From NCBI RefSeq assembly GCF_015694705.1, contig NZ_JADQDR010000002.1:389163-453162 (forward strand): DNA of 64,000 nt, in the 5' to 3' direction. The notes beneath the pieces are model-generated. The model saw only the letters and a program-made list of their open reading frames with translations. It was not told the origin of the DNA and did no database searches. The translations under genes and the position numbers were made by a program. Of this stretch, positions 16,579-26,610 are shown piece by piece. The stretch comes from Pontibacter rufus. GTDB taxonomy: Bacteria > Bacteroidota > Bacteroidia > Cytophagales > Hymenobacteraceae. Every line of letters starts with the position of its first letter. Within the stretch, counting starts at the first letter, position 1.

Positions 16579-17469
16579 ATGCTGAAGCCATATTACCTGT
16601 TAATAAAAAATTTAAGACTGGCATTTTTATGCTTGTTGGCAATATTTTTCACAGGCACACATGCGGCTCAGGCCCAGTCGCCGGCACAGATAGCAGACAG
16701 CAGCACGGCACTATACTTTATACTTGCAGCTGATACAACTTACCAGGAACTCATTCCACAGGAAACCGGAAAAGAAATATCAGCACGCAGGCTCAAAACT
16801 GTTGCTTTGGTAATGGCCGGCGCTGCTACATGGGCGGCTGCCTATACTTTTGTAGATGAGCCGGTACAACAGTTTATGCAAAGCCACCGGTGTGTTGTAG
16901 CAAACGATATCGCCAGCGGAGCGCAGGTAATTGGGCGGCAAAAGTATCTGATGCCTGCAGTTGGCGTAGCGCTTGCGGGCGGCATAATAGCAAAAGATAA
17001 GAAGCTGCAGCAGGCAGCGCTTATTTCGTTGGGCAGTATGCTGGCCAACACCGCTGCAAGCACTGTTTTAAAAGGCACTTTCAACCGGTACCGGCCAAGT
17101 ACAACCACTGAGAACCATATTTACGACGGTCTCTTTCAAAGCAAAGGCAATAGTTCTCTGCCTTCTTTCCATACCTCTACCGCATTCGCTGTGGCCACCT
17201 CTTTTGCTACGGTTTACAAGGACAGCAAGTATGTTTCGCCCATTGCTTATGGCCTGGCGACACTCGTAGGTTTATCACGTATAAATGACAATGCCCATTG
17301 GACAACAGATGTGCTGGCAGGCGCAGCAGTAGGCTACCTGAGCTCCAAAGGCGTAAGCTACCTGTATAACAGGGCAAACCGGAAGCTGGAAAACCGGCAG
17401 CAAAAGCTGCTGCTAACACCGCAAATTAACCTGGCATCGGCTCAATTGAATGCTACGCTTATCTTTTAA
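16579..17469 (+). CDS. PAP2-superfamily phosphatase, secreted or periplasmic
   Basis: The ATG at 16579 gives 296 residues with a signal peptide ('CLLAIFFTGTHAAQAQ'); a longer upstream frame would bury it. All three acid-phosphatase motifs are seen: 'LKGTFNRYRPS' (K-x6-RP), 'PSFHTSTAF' (the PSGH motif with Phe for Gly) and 'SRINDNAHWTTDVLAG' (SR-x5-H-x3-D). Several hydrophobic stretches in the middle suggest membrane association. Substrates of the family are lipid phosphates such as undecaprenyl pyrophosphate or phosphatidic acid. The efflux operon starts 77 bp downstream on the same strand, so it might be co-transcribed, but no functional link is obvious. Confidence 0.9.
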   Translation: MLKPYYLLIKNLRLAFLCLLAIFFTGTHAAQAQSPAQIADSSTALYFILAADTTYQELIPQETGKEISARRLKTVALVMAGAATWAAAYTFVDEPVQQFMQSHRCVVANDIASGAQVIGRQKYLMPAVGVALAGGIIAKDKKLQQAALISLGSMLANTAASTVLKGTFNRYRPSTTTENHIYDGLFQSKGNSSLPSFHTSTAFAVATSFATVYKDSKYVSPIAYGLATLVGLSRINDNAHWTTDVLAGAAVGYLSSKGVSYLYNRANRKLENRQQKLLLTPQINLASAQLNATLIF

Positions 17470-17546
17470 CAGCTTAAACTTTCAAAGAATAACTACAGCA
17501 GCAAATTAACCGTTTCTGAAACAGGGCTATCTAAAAGAAAATCTTT

Positions 17547-18785
17547 ATGCCGAAACGGTGTTTACTATTTCTCCTCCCGCTACTGCTCTGCTACCAGCTT
17601 GCCTGCGCGCAAACCCACGACTTAAATTATTACCTGGCTACCGGCCTTCAGAACAGCCCGCTCCTGCAGGATTATCAGTACCAGGTGCGGTCCAACCTCA
17701 TTGACAGCCTGAAAGTATACGCCACCTATAAACCACAGGTAAGCGCCAGCGGCACTGCCATGGAAGCGCCCATATACCGCAACTTTGGCTACGATGAAGC
17801 GATCACGGATGGCGGCAATTATACCGGTGTGGTAAGTATAACGCAAAGCCTGTTTAACCGGAAAGCACGCAACGCGCAGCTGGAGAATATCCGGCTCCTG
17901 AACCAATCACTGGCAGCGCAGCGGAAAATCGAGGCGCAGGATCTAAAGCGGATTATCACGGCACAGTATATCACCGCATATTCCGATTTCAGGCAGATGC
18001 AGTTTAGCCAGGAGGTGCTCGGCATTCTCCAAAATGAGCAGCCTGCACTCCGGAAGCTGGTGCAAAACGGGATATACCTGCAAACAGATTACCTTAACCT
18101 TGTCATCAATATAAAGGCGCAGGCTATTGCTTTCCGACAGGCCCAAATACAGTACAAGTTCGACTTAAACGGCCTGCGTATACTTTGCGGCATCGTAGAC
18201 ACGGGCATGGTTATACTGGCAGAACCGGAGATCCAGGTGCAGCACTTACTTACTGCCAGCCTCACACCCACGCTACAGAAATTCAGAATCGACAGCCTGC
18301 AGCTTGTTGTGAACAGGAACCTGGTAGACCTGAACTACCGCTACAAGTGGTCTGCTTTTGCGGATGCGGGTGTGATGGCCACCACACCGCAGGGTATACC
18401 GCATCACCTCGGTTCCAGCATCGGCCTTAGCTTTTCGGTACCGATTTATGATGGCGGGCAGCGCCAGTTCGAATATCAGAAGTTAACGATAGCAGAGCAG
18501 AGCCGGCAAACGTATCGCGATTTTTACCTGCGCCAGTACCGGATGCAACAGCTGCAACTGCGTGAGCAACTGGCTACCACCGACGAGCTGATTCAGGACA
18601 TACAGGAGCAACTGGCCAGCCAGCAAAAACTGCTGGACATGTATAAACTGGAAATTGCTGCCGGGCTGGTGCGTTTCACAGATTTTATACTTGTTATCAC
18701 CAGTCTCGCCGAAACACAAAACAACCTCGTTCAGGCCGAAATCGGGCGTTTTCAGGTTGTAAACGAATTCAATAATCTGAAATGA
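17547..18785 (+). CDS. TolC-family outer-membrane efflux protein
   Basis: A 412-residue protein with a signal peptide ('PLLLCYQLACAQ') and the long helical repeats of the TolC/outer-membrane efflux family, rich in Gln, Leu and Ala ('QLREQLATTDELIQDIQEQL'). 'VVSITQSLFNRKARNAQLEN' and 'GLSFSVPIYDGGQRQFEYQK' are the two conserved strand-turn-helix repeats. It forms the outer-membrane channel of a tripartite pump. Its TGA overlaps the next gene's ATG (ATGA at 18782-18785), so it is translationally coupled to the adaptor. It is slightly shorter than Escherichia coli TolC, normal for heavy-metal or small-molecule pumps. Confidence 0.92.
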   Translation: MPKRCLLFLLPLLLCYQLACAQTHDLNYYLATGLQNSPLLQDYQYQVRSNLIDSLKVYATYKPQVSASGTAMEAPIYRNFGYDEAITDGGNYTGVVSITQSLFNRKARNAQLENIRLLNQSLAAQRKIEAQDLKRIITAQYITAYSDFRQMQFSQEVLGILQNEQPALRKLVQNGIYLQTDYLNLVINIKAQAIAFRQAQIQYKFDLNGLRILCGIVDTGMVILAEPEIQVQHLLTASLTPTLQKFRIDSLQLVVNRNLVDLNYRYKWSAFADAGVMATTPQGIPHHLGSSIGLSFSVPIYDGGQRQFEYQKLTIAEQSRQTYRDFYLRQYRMQQLQLREQLATTDELIQDIQEQLASQQKLLDMYKLEIAAGLVRFTDFILVITSLAETQNNLVQAEIGRFQVVNEFNNLK

Positions 18786-19711
18786 GATACCTACGCTATA
18801 CCTGTTATCTGCTGGCAAGCCTGCTGGCCAGTTGCTCTTCTTCCAGTGAGCCGGATGCGGCGGCTGATGAAACTGAAGTAAAAACGCCTGTTACCGTTAC
18901 AACGGTTTCCAATGCGCCCCTCAAAGAAACAATTGATCTAAACGCCATTTCTACCTACCAGAAAAAGAATACAGTAAAAGCCGGCACCGACGGTTACATT
19001 CAAAAAGTATTTGTTACGCTGGGAGAACATGTGCAAGCGGGCGCCCCGTTGTTCACCATGAAAACGAAAGAAGCCCGGGTGCTAGGCGATTTGATGACGC
19101 AGGATCCGTCGCTGCATTTTAACGGTATAATCACGATAAAAGCGCCTGCTTCGGGTGTGCTGCTGGAAATAAACCACCAGGCCGGGGATTATGTAAACGA
19201 TGGGGATCAACTGGCGCTAATCGCCGGCCTCAACAGCTTTGTGTTCCTGGTAAACGTGCCCTTTGTACTGAATCAGTATGTTACCATCGGCACCAAAGCT
19301 ACGATTATACTTCCGGATTCGACGAAGATTCCCGGCACCGTTGCTTCTAAATTATCGACAATGAACACGGCGGCCCAAACGCAGCAATTCGTCATTAAAC
19401 CGCAAACCAATGCCATACTTCCGGAGAACCTGCAAGCTATCGTACGCCTGGATAAAAAAACCAAAGCCCAAACGCAGGTACTCAGCAAAGCCGCCGTGCT
19501 TACCAACGAAACCATGGATGCGTATTGGGTAATGAAACTGATAAATGATACTACAGCGGTAAAAATACCTATAAAGACAGGCATAACCACAGAAGACGCT
19601 GTTGAAATCCTGAGCCCGAACTTCTCTCCTGCTGATCGCATTCTCACCTCCGGCAACTATGGACTGCCCGACACGGCTTATGTCCTCGTTCAAAAACAGC
19701 AGCCGGAATGA
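18782..19711 (+). CDS. RND efflux periplasmic adaptor (membrane-fusion lipoprotein)
   Basis: 309 residues with a lipobox ('LLASLLASC') at the N-terminus, so probably anchored to the inner membrane. The biotinyl-lipoyl-like half-motifs are present: 'DGYIQKVFVTLGEHVQAGAP' and 'APASGVLLEINHQAGDYVND'. The region between them is short, so the helical hairpin is small or missing, as in several CzcB/HlyD-type adaptors of Bacteroidota. It links the TolC-like channel upstream with the RND pump downstream. Both junctions are ATGA overlaps, the second at 19708-19711. Confidence 0.92.
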   Translation: MRYLRYTCYLLASLLASCSSSSEPDAAADETEVKTPVTVTTVSNAPLKETIDLNAISTYQKKNTVKAGTDGYIQKVFVTLGEHVQAGAPLFTMKTKEARVLGDLMTQDPSLHFNGIITIKAPASGVLLEINHQAGDYVNDGDQLALIAGLNSFVFLVNVPFVLNQYVTIGTKATIILPDSTKIPGTVASKLSTMNTAAQTQQFVIKPQTNAILPENLQAIVRLDKKTKAQTQVLSKAAVLTNETMDAYWVMKLINDTTAVKIPIKTGITTEDAVEILSPNFSPADRILTSGNYGLPDTAYVLVQKQQPE

Positions 19712-22700
19712 AAAACTTCTTTGTCAACTACAAAAGCCCCGTGGCGGTGGTGCTGGCTATCATTTTGCTGGCTGGTGCCTTCGCCTATACCCGGATGCAA
19801 ACCTCCCTGTTCCCAGAGGTAACTTTTCCGAAGATAAAGGTGATTGCGGACACCGGATTGCAGCCGGTGGGCACCATGATGATAACAGTAACCAAGCCGC
19901 TGGAAAATGCCATCAAGCAAGTGCCGGGTCTGCAGTTACTGCGTAGCACGACCAGCCGTGGCAGCAGCGAGATTTCCGCCTTTATGGACTGGGGCGCCGA
20001 TATAGATTTGCGCAAACAACAAGTGGAATCGGCCATCAACCAGGCAAAAGAAAATCTTCCGGCTGGCATATCCATCACTGTAGAGAAGATGAACCCGAGC
20101 ATACTGCCGGTGCAGGGTTACGTGCTAGATGGCACCGGCCGGAGCCCGATTGAGCTGAACCAACTGGCACTGTATACGGTAAAGCCATACTTGTCGCAGG
20201 CGGCGGGCGTGGCCGATGTGCGGGTGTCGGGCGGCAAGACCAAGGAATACCGCGTGGTGCTGAAGCCCGAAGCAATGCAGGCCCTGCGCATTACGCCTGC
20301 CATGATTTCAGATGCGCTCAGCAGTTCCAACTTCATCCAGAGCAACGGCTATATTTCTGATTACAACCGGCTATACTTGTCGGTAACGGATGCCACCATC
20401 GAGAACAAAAACCAGCTGCAGGATTTCGTCATCAGCAACGACAGCCTGCGGGTGGTGCAGTTAAAAGATGTGGCCGACGTGCGCGTAGCCGAGCAGGTAG
20501 AATACGTGCGGGTGAATGCCAACGGTAAAAGCGCCGTGCTGGTGGCTGTGCTCAAGCAGCCAAACGCTAACTTGATGGATATTGCTGCTTCCGTAAAGGA
20601 CAAAGTGGCGCGACTAAATGCCTCCATACTTCCCAAAGGAGTTACCCTGAAGCCATACTATGTGCAGGCTGATTTCGTGGCCGATTCCATTCGCAGCGTG
20701 AGCGACAGTTTGCTTGTCGGGTTGTTTCTGGCGATCGTCGTGGCCATTATTTTCCTGCGATCGCTCAAGTCCAGTACCGTTATCCTGATAACCATACCCA
20801 TTACGCTCGCGCTGTCGCTGCTTGTGATGTTCGTGCTTGGCTATACATTAAATATCATGACGCTGGGTGCTATTGCGGCAGCTATCGGACTCATTATAGA
20901 CGACGCCATTGTGGTGGTGGAACAGATTCACCGCACGCATGAAGAGCATCCCGAAACGCCTACGAAAGAATTGCTATCCAAAGCTGTGGGTTACTTGTTG
21001 CCGGCTATGGTAGGTTCTTCCATCAGCACCATCGTCATCTTTTTCCCGTTTGTACTGCTGAGTAGCGTGGCCGGGGCCTATTTTAAAATCCTGGCCAATA
21101 CCATGATCATTACCCTGGTCTGCTCCTTTCTTGTTACCTGGATCGGGCTGCCTGTTATTTACCTGCTGCTCTCCCGCAAAACCAACAAAATAAAGCCTGC
21201 CACACCCGGACAACACAGCAAATCCCGCCGCTGGATTACGTACTTTATACATCGGCCGGTGCTAAGTATGATTTTTACTGTTTTGCTGATTGCCGCCAGT
21301 ATTTTATCTTTTCCATACTTAGAAACAGGCTTTCTGCCGGAGATGGATGAAGGCTCCATTGTGCTGGATTATACCTCGCCGCCCGGCACCTCGCTCACCG
21401 AAACAGACCGCATGTTGCGCGAGGTGGAGAAGAAAATCACGCAGATACCGGAAGTAGAAAGTTACACGCGCCGGACAGGTACGCAAATGGGCTTTTTTAT
21501 CACGGAGCCGAATAATGGCGATTACCTGATTCAGCTCAAAAGCGATCGTGCACGATCCTCAGACGAGGTGATTGATGAAATCCGGCAGTATGTAGAAACA
21601 ACGCAGCCTGCTCTTTCCGTAGATTTCGGGCAGGTAATCGGCGATATGCTCGGCGATTTGATGAGCTCCACGCAGCCCATCGAAATAAAAATCTATGGCG
21701 ATAACCAGCAGAAGCTACAACAGCTTGCCCGGCAGGTAGCCACCATCACCGAAAATGTGCCCGGCACCGCCGATGTGTTTGATGGCATTACGATTGCCGG
21801 ACCATCCGTAAACGTGGTGCCACAGGCCCGGAAACTTGCGCAGTTCAACTTATCTCCCAGCGACTTGCAGAACCAGTTACAGGTACAGATGGAAGGAAGT
21901 ATTGTTGGGTCTGTGTTCGAGAATGAGCAGCAAACTAACATACGGATGGTGTACCCACAGGCAGCAGAATCATCTATAGATGAGCTTAAAAATACATCCG
22001 TTTTTCTTCCAACGGGGCAGCTCAAACAGATGCAGACAATGGCAACAGTTACGGTGTTGCCGGGCCAGGCTGAGATAGAACGCGAGAACCTGCAAACGAT
22101 GATACCAGTTACCGCCCGCCTCGAAGGCCGCGACCTGGGCAGCGTGATGCAGGACATCCAGCAGAAAATAAATAGCAACGTGCATCTGCCACAGGGTTAC
22201 CACATCAGTTATGGCGGCGCATACCAGGAGCAGCAGCAATCGTTTAACGAACTGCTGCTTATACTTGTAACAGCGGCGCTGCTGGTGTTTGCTGTTATAC
22301 TTTTCCTGTTCCGGGATATGCGTGTGGCGGTATTAATATTAGTGATTGCCATACTTGGTATTTCAGGCAGTCTGCTGGCCCTGCTCCTCACCCAAACCGC
22401 CCTGAACGTGGGCAGTTACACCGGCATCATCATGATTATCGGTATCATTGCCGAAAACGCTATTTTCACTTACCTCCAGTTTAAAGAGACGCTGCACGAA
22501 ACCAACCCGGATGAAGCTGTTACCTACGCTATTTCCACGCGCCTGCGTCCTAAACTGATGACGGCGCTGGGCGCTATTATGGCGCTGCTGCCCATCGCTT
22601 TCGGCATTGGCACGGGCGCGCAGCTGCACCAGCCGCTGGCTATCGCCGTTATCGGAGGCTTCGTAATTGCGCTGCCGTTGCTGCTAATAGTATACCCTAC

Positions 22701-22743
22701 TTTTTTGCTGTTCATTTTCAAGCGAAAACAAACCACTGCTTAG
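19708..22743 (+). CDS. RND-superfamily inner-membrane efflux pump (AcrB/CusA-like)
   Basis: The 1011 residues fit an RND transporter with two repeats of one transmembrane helix, a periplasmic porter domain and a block of helices. 'GLIIDDAIVVVEQIHRTHEE' in the first half carries the paired Asp of proton-relay helix 4. The second-half counterpart is 'IIGIIAENAIFTYLQFKETL'. 'YVLDGTGRSPIELNQLALYT' resembles the cation-efflux (HME) branch more than drug pumps, but the Met/Cys sites of CusA are not obvious, so metal or drug export stays open. It completes the three-gene operon 17547-22743. Energy comes from the proton gradient. Confidence 0.94.
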   Translation: MKNFFVNYKSPVAVVLAIILLAGAFAYTRMQTSLFPEVTFPKIKVIADTGLQPVGTMMITVTKPLENAIKQVPGLQLLRSTTSRGSSEISAFMDWGADIDLRKQQVESAINQAKENLPAGISITVEKMNPSILPVQGYVLDGTGRSPIELNQLALYTVKPYLSQAAGVADVRVSGGKTKEYRVVLKPEAMQALRITPAMISDALSSSNFIQSNGYISDYNRLYLSVTDATIENKNQLQDFVISNDSLRVVQLKDVADVRVAEQVEYVRVNANGKSAVLVAVLKQPNANLMDIAASVKDKVARLNASILPKGVTLKPYYVQADFVADSIRSVSDSLLVGLFLAIVVAIIFLRSLKSSTVILITIPITLALSLLVMFVLGYTLNIMTLGAIAAAIGLIIDDAIVVVEQIHRTHEEHPETPTKELLSKAVGYLLPAMVGSSISTIVIFFPFVLLSSVAGAYFKILANTMIITLVCSFLVTWIGLPVIYLLLSRKTNKIKPATPGQHSKSRRWITYFIHRPVLSMIFTVLLIAASILSFPYLETGFLPEMDEGSIVLDYTSPPGTSLTETDRMLREVEKKITQIPEVESYTRRTGTQMGFFITEPNNGDYLIQLKSDRARSSDEVIDEIRQYVETTQPALSVDFGQVIGDMLGDLMSSTQPIEIKIYGDNQQKLQQLARQVATITENVPGTADVFDGITIAGPSVNVVPQARKLAQFNLSPSDLQNQLQVQMEGSIVGSVFENEQQTNIRMVYPQAAESSIDELKNTSVFLPTGQLKQMQTMATVTVLPGQAEIERENLQTMIPVTARLEGRDLGSVMQDIQQKINSNVHLPQGYHISYGGAYQEQQQSFNELLLILVTAALLVFAVILFLFRDMRVAVLILVIAILGISGSLLALLLTQTALNVGSYTGIIMIIGIIAENAIFTYLQFKETLHETNPDEAVTYAISTRLRPKLMTALGAIMALLPIAFGIGTGAQLHQPLAIAVIGGFVIALPLLLIVYPTFLLFIFKRKQTTA

Positions 22744-22887
22744 CTTCCCGGCTCCGGAATCCCAATTTTTCAGCAATCAAACCTACCTTTATCCTTGATA
22801 TCTGCCTGTAGTTAGTGGGGCAGAACGCTAATTTTTAGGACGATGAGCAATTAATGCTTATTTTGTCGCTGCAAAAATAATCCTCTT

Positions 22888-24354
22888 ATGCATCCGAAAA
22901 TATTTATCACTGCCTGCGCTGTGCTGTTGTCACTGCCCGGATTTGCACAGATGAACCCTGCCTGGCCGGCGATTTTCAAGAACATCAACACAGAAGTACA
23001 AACCAATTCCAAAGCATACAGCACCCTGAAAGAAGCTTCCGAAACAATCGGCCACCGGCTGACCGGCTCGGAGAACGGCAAGAAAGCGGAAGAATATGCC
23101 TATAATCTGTTAAAATCGTATGGCTTCAGCGATGTACGCTACCAGCCTTTTGAGGTAGAAAGCTGGAGCCGCGGCGACTTGAAAGTGGAGGTTGGACCGG
23201 ATGCAAAGCACCTGGCAAGTATAAAATCCGTCTCGCTGGCGCATTCTCCTGTTAAGGCCGATGTCATGGCACCTTTGGTTGATATGGGTAACGGCCTGGA
23301 AGCCGATTATACGGCCAGACCAAATGCCGTGAAAGGGAAAATTGCGCTCGTATACCTGGGTGTGTTGCCCGGCTCGCCGGAAGGCACCGGCACGCTGCAC
23401 CGCTCCGAAAAAACAGCTATTGCCATCAAAAATGGCGCAAAAGGCATCATCATCATCAACACGGTAGCAGGCGGCACACTGCTGACAGGCACCGCCTCCG
23501 TTACGGGCAAGCTGATACCAATCCCGGCAGTTTGCATCGGCCTGGAAGACGGTCTGAAACTGAAAGAACAGTTAAAAGTGATCCCACTGAAGGCGCACAT
23601 CGCCATGAGCAATTTTTCGGGTATGATAAAAGCCCGCAACGTAATTGCCACACTTCCCGGCAAATCGCTGCCAAAAGAGAAGATTGTAGTAGGCGGCCAC
23701 CTCGATAGTTGGGATCTAGCAACAGGGGCCATCGATAACGGTATCGGATCTTTTTCGGTGCTGGATATGGCACGCACCTTTAAAGCACTAGATTTACAGC
23801 CGAAGCGCACCATTGAATTTGTGATGTTTATGGGCGAGGAAGAAGGCTTGCTGGGTTCCAAAGCGTACGTAGCAGAAGCTGCAAAAAACAAAACACTCGA
23901 CAACGTGGCTTTTATGCTGAACTACGATATGACGAACGATCCCAAAGGCTACAATGCCAGCAACCCGGCCAGCAAAGAACTGTTCCAGTCCATTGGCGCC
24001 ATTGCCGCTGAAATTGACACCACCTTTAAAAACAGCTTCAGCGCGCGCGCCGGTCTGCACTCCGACCACCAGCCTTTCATGCTGCACGGCGTACCAACTG
24101 GCGGCTCCTCAGGGGGTAAATTGCCCGAAAAAGGCGGAGACTGCTACCACGCCGACTGCGACTCTTTTAATTTAGTGGATGAAGCCGGTCTGAAGAACAC
24201 TGTGCGCTTCAGCACAATGCTGCTGTATGGTTTAGCCGATGCTAACAAAATACCGGCCAAACACCTCAACGATGCAGAAACACGCGCTTTCCTGATCCAA
24301 AACAAGCTGCAGGAACCCCTTGAAATTGCCGGTGAATGGCGCTGGAAAGAGTAA
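22888..24354 (+). CDS. Secreted M28-family zinc aminopeptidase/carboxypeptidase Q-like
   Basis: 488 residues with a signal peptide ('AVLLSLPGFAQ'). A PA (protease-associated) domain is inserted before the catalytic core. The co-catalytic two-zinc ligands are visible: H and D in 'GGHLDSWDLATGAIDNGIG', E-E in 'FMGEEEGLLGSKAYV', D in 'NYDMTNDP' and H in 'HSDHQPFMLHGVP'. This set is complete, so it should be active in the periplasm or outside the cell, trimming peptides. It is 144 bp from the efflux operon, too far to claim co-transcription, and probably is a stand-alone nutrition gene. Confidence 0.93.
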   Translation: MHPKIFITACAVLLSLPGFAQMNPAWPAIFKNINTEVQTNSKAYSTLKEASETIGHRLTGSENGKKAEEYAYNLLKSYGFSDVRYQPFEVESWSRGDLKVEVGPDAKHLASIKSVSLAHSPVKADVMAPLVDMGNGLEADYTARPNAVKGKIALVYLGVLPGSPEGTGTLHRSEKTAIAIKNGAKGIIIINTVAGGTLLTGTASVTGKLIPIPAVCIGLEDGLKLKEQLKVIPLKAHIAMSNFSGMIKARNVIATLPGKSLPKEKIVVGGHLDSWDLATGAIDNGIGSFSVLDMARTFKALDLQPKRTIEFVMFMGEEEGLLGSKAYVAEAAKNKTLDNVAFMLNYDMTNDPKGYNASNPASKELFQSIGAIAAEIDTTFKNSFSARAGLHSDHQPFMLHGVPTGGSSGGKLPEKGGDCYHADCDSFNLVDEAGLKNTVRFSTMLLYGLADANKIPAKHLNDAETRAFLIQNKLQEPLEIAGEWRWKE

Positions 24355-24421
24355 GGATGAGTTAACCAAGGTATAAAAATCAATGATAACTCTAGTAACT
24401 ATACTTAAGTAACAAAGCGTT

Positions 24422-24492
24422 TGCTGGTGCGAGCTTGCAGCTCGTACCTTAATATCTACAGAAAAGGGACGAGCTACAAGCTCGCACCAGCA
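24422..24492. repeat. REP-like palindromic pair, copy 1
   Basis: A 71-bp element with perfect 16-base outer arms: TGCTGGTGCGAGCTTG at the left and its reverse complement at the right. Each arm also contains its own small palindrome (GAGCT-TGC-AGCTC and GAGCT-ACA-AGCTC). A second copy with the same arms but a different centre is at 26611-26682. Conserved arms with diverged loops suggest structure is selected, as in REP/BIME elements mobilised by RAYT transposases. No RAYT gene is in the window. The rest of the gap 24355-24617 holds AAGTATA motifs only. Confidence 0.75.
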
Positions 24493-24617
24493 GAGGCACC
24501 AGCAGCGATATTATAAAGTATAAACGAGAAATTTAAGTATAAATAAAAGGCACAGTTTTTTGCATGATTGACTTTGCCTGTTTACGTTTAGGTATGATTC
24601 CATCAAAATTTAGAATA

Positions 24618-25616
24618 ATGAAGAAACTACTCCTTTTTTCCCTCGTTTCCGGTTTCGCATTTCAGGCATGTACGCAGGGCATCGTCGGGCAGGAAGACCA
24701 GGCAACTGTCACGGCGGGTAATCCGGTGATACAAGGCTGGTACGCTGATCCGGAAGGCGTTATATTCGGAAAAAAGTACTGGATATACCCTACATATTCG
24801 GCTCCTTATGAGGAACAGGTCTTTTTTGATGCCTTCTCTTCGCCTGATCTGGTTAACTGGACAAAGCACAGCCACATATTGGATACTACTAACGTAAAGT
24901 GGGCAAACCGGGCCGTTTGGGCACCGGCCATTGTGGAGAAGGACGGCAAATACTACCTCTTCTTCGGCGCCAACGACATCCAGAGCGACAATGAAAAGGG
25001 CGGCATCGGCGTAGCAGTAGCAGATAATCCGGCAGGCCCTTTTGTAGATTACCTGGGCAAACCATTGATAGATAAATTTCATAACGGCGCCCAACCCATC
25101 GACCAGTTTGTGTTCAAGGACAAGGATGGCCAATACTATATCATCTATGGCGGATGGCGGCACTGCAACATTGCCAAACTCAACGATGATTTTACAGGTT
25201 TCATACCTTTTGAAGATGGCACTACTTTCAAAGAAATAACACCGGAAGGTTATGTAGAAGGGCCTTTTATGTTTCTGAAGGACGGAAAATACTATTTTAT
25301 GTGGTCTGAAGGCGGCTGGGGTGGCCCGAATTATTCGGTAGCCTATGCCATTGCCGATTCACCGCTTGGCCCTTTCAAGCGCATTGACAAAGTGCTGCAG
25401 CAGGATCCTGAGGTCGCGACTGGTGCCGGGCATCACTCTGTAATACATGTGCCCGGGGAAGATCTTTGGTACATGGTATACCACAGAAGACCGCTAGGCG
25501 AGACTGCAGCAAACCACCGGGTAACGTCTATCGACCGGATGTACTTTGATGAAAACGGGTACATCAAACCGGTAAAAATCACCAAAGAAGGCGTGGCAAA
25601 GCACCCGCTGAAATAA
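24618..25616 (+). CDS. GH43-family glycosidase lipoprotein
   Basis: The ATG at 24618 gives 332 residues with a lipobox ('VSGFAFQACTQG'); 18 extra codons in the open frame upstream are ignored for that reason. The propeller carries D in 'GWYADPEGVIF', D in 'QPIDQFVFKDKDG' and E in 'GYVEGPFMFLKDG', the GH43 triad. 'WAPAIVEKDGKYYLFFGAN' and 'GAGHHSVIH' fit arabinofuranosidase or xylosidase members. It is the only carbohydrate enzyme on the plus strand and sits among housekeeping-like genes, apart from the two main blocks. A bidirectional terminator follows at 25642-25677. Confidence 0.92.
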   Translation: MKKLLLFSLVSGFAFQACTQGIVGQEDQATVTAGNPVIQGWYADPEGVIFGKKYWIYPTYSAPYEEQVFFDAFSSPDLVNWTKHSHILDTTNVKWANRAVWAPAIVEKDGKYYLFFGANDIQSDNEKGGIGVAVADNPAGPFVDYLGKPLIDKFHNGAQPIDQFVFKDKDGQYYIIYGGWRHCNIAKLNDDFTGFIPFEDGTTFKEITPEGYVEGPFMFLKDGKYYFMWSEGGWGGPNYSVAYAIADSPLGPFKRIDKVLQQDPEVATGAGHHSVIHVPGEDLWYMVYHRRPLGETAANHRVTSIDRMYFDENGYIKPVKITKEGVAKHPLK

Positions 25617-25641
25617 CCGGAAGATCCAGGCAAATCATTTG

Positions 25642-25677
25642 TTCCCTATTTTAACAGCATACTGTTAAAATAGGGAA
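25642..25677. terminator. Bidirectional terminator between convergent genes
   Basis: Perfect 16-base arms TTCCCTATTTTAACAG and CTGTTAAAATAGGGAA flank a 4-base loop. It lies 26 bp after the plus-strand GH43 stop and overlaps the last codons and stop of the minus-strand MBL-fold gene, so it can end both transcripts. Confidence 0.85.
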
Positions 25678-26513
25678 AGCTGGAGCGGAGCTGACGTTGC
25701 TACTACTGGTTTGTGGTTTATGCTTATACTTTCATACCTATAGCCTGTGTGGCTGATGGTATAAACGGGCGTTTCTTCAAATCGGGAGGCCACTACAACT
25801 TCGGTACCGCCTGCATGCGCATCGAATAATTCCTGAACCAGCTTGGGACAGTTATTATTTTTGGATAAGTGTGCGAGCAGCACATGGCTCATGAAAGACG
25901 GTTTACAGGCTGTAAACAGTTCCAGTGCCTGTTTGTTAGACAAATGGCCTTTGCCTCCCCTGATGCGGCGCTTCAGGTAAAAAGGGTAATTTCCCTGATC
26001 CAGCATATCGTCATCGTAATTAGCCTCCAGAAAAGCAGCGTGGCACTGCTGAAAATGATGGATAAGGTTTGCACAGGGAACACCAATATCTGTAAACACG
26101 CCTACTTTAACATCGCCGCAGGCAACTACAAAACTGTGCGGATCTGCGGCATCGTGCTGTTTGGCGAAAGCTGTAACAGTGAGTTTGCCAATGCTAATCA
26201 CCTCCTCTGCCTGAAAGGAAATAACCTGAAGACCGGTAAAACCCAAACCGGCATTCCGCAGAGTGGCCGGTGTTATAAAAACCGGCAGCTGGTATTTTTT
26301 GGCCAGCACCGCTATTCCACGAATATGGTCGGAGTGCTCATGCGATATAAAAATGGCCTTCACCTTCCCCATAGACAAACCGAGACGCTTCATACGCTTT
26401 TCGGTTTCGCGGCAGGAAATACCGGCATCCACCAGTATAGCCTCGCGGTCGTTGCCGACATAGTAGCAATTACCATTGCTGCCTGAATTTAAGGATGTGA
26501 TGAACAATTGCAT
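25665..26513 (-). CDS. MBL-fold metallo-hydrolase (YycJ/WalJ-like)
   Basis: 282 residues, no signal peptide. The beta-lactamase-fold core is clear: 'SLNSGSNGNCYYVGNDREAI' then 'LVDAGISCRETEKRMK', and the metal motif HxHxDH as 'FISHEHSDHIRGI'. A downstream 'LEANYDDDML' and 'HVLLAHLSKNNNCP' supply further ligands. The family includes YycJ, an exonuclease-like DNA-repair protein in Firmicutes. In Bacteroidota it is a widely conserved single-copy gene. It is probably cytoplasmic and unrelated to the surrounding sugar genes. Confidence 0.9.
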   Translation of the reverse strand: MQLFITSLNSGSNGNCYYVGNDREAILVDAGISCRETEKRMKRLGLSMGKVKAIFISHEHSDHIRGIAVLAKKYQLPVFITPATLRNAGLGFTGLQVISFQAEEVISIGKLTVTAFAKQHDAADPHSFVVACGDVKVGVFTDIGVPCANLIHHFQQCHAAFLEANYDDDMLDQGNYPFYLKRRIRGGKGHLSNKQALELFTACKPSFMSHVLLAHLSKNNNCPKLVQELFDAHAGGTEVVVASRFEETPVYTISHTGYRYESISINHKPVVATSAPLQLSLF

Positions 26514-26610
26514 ATCTGTAAATAAACCGGTTTTTCAGGGATTAAGCAACCTGCTATATGAAGTATAAAATGCAGCAGCTAAGTATAGCGCCTAAGTCTG
26601 TGTCTGTTCC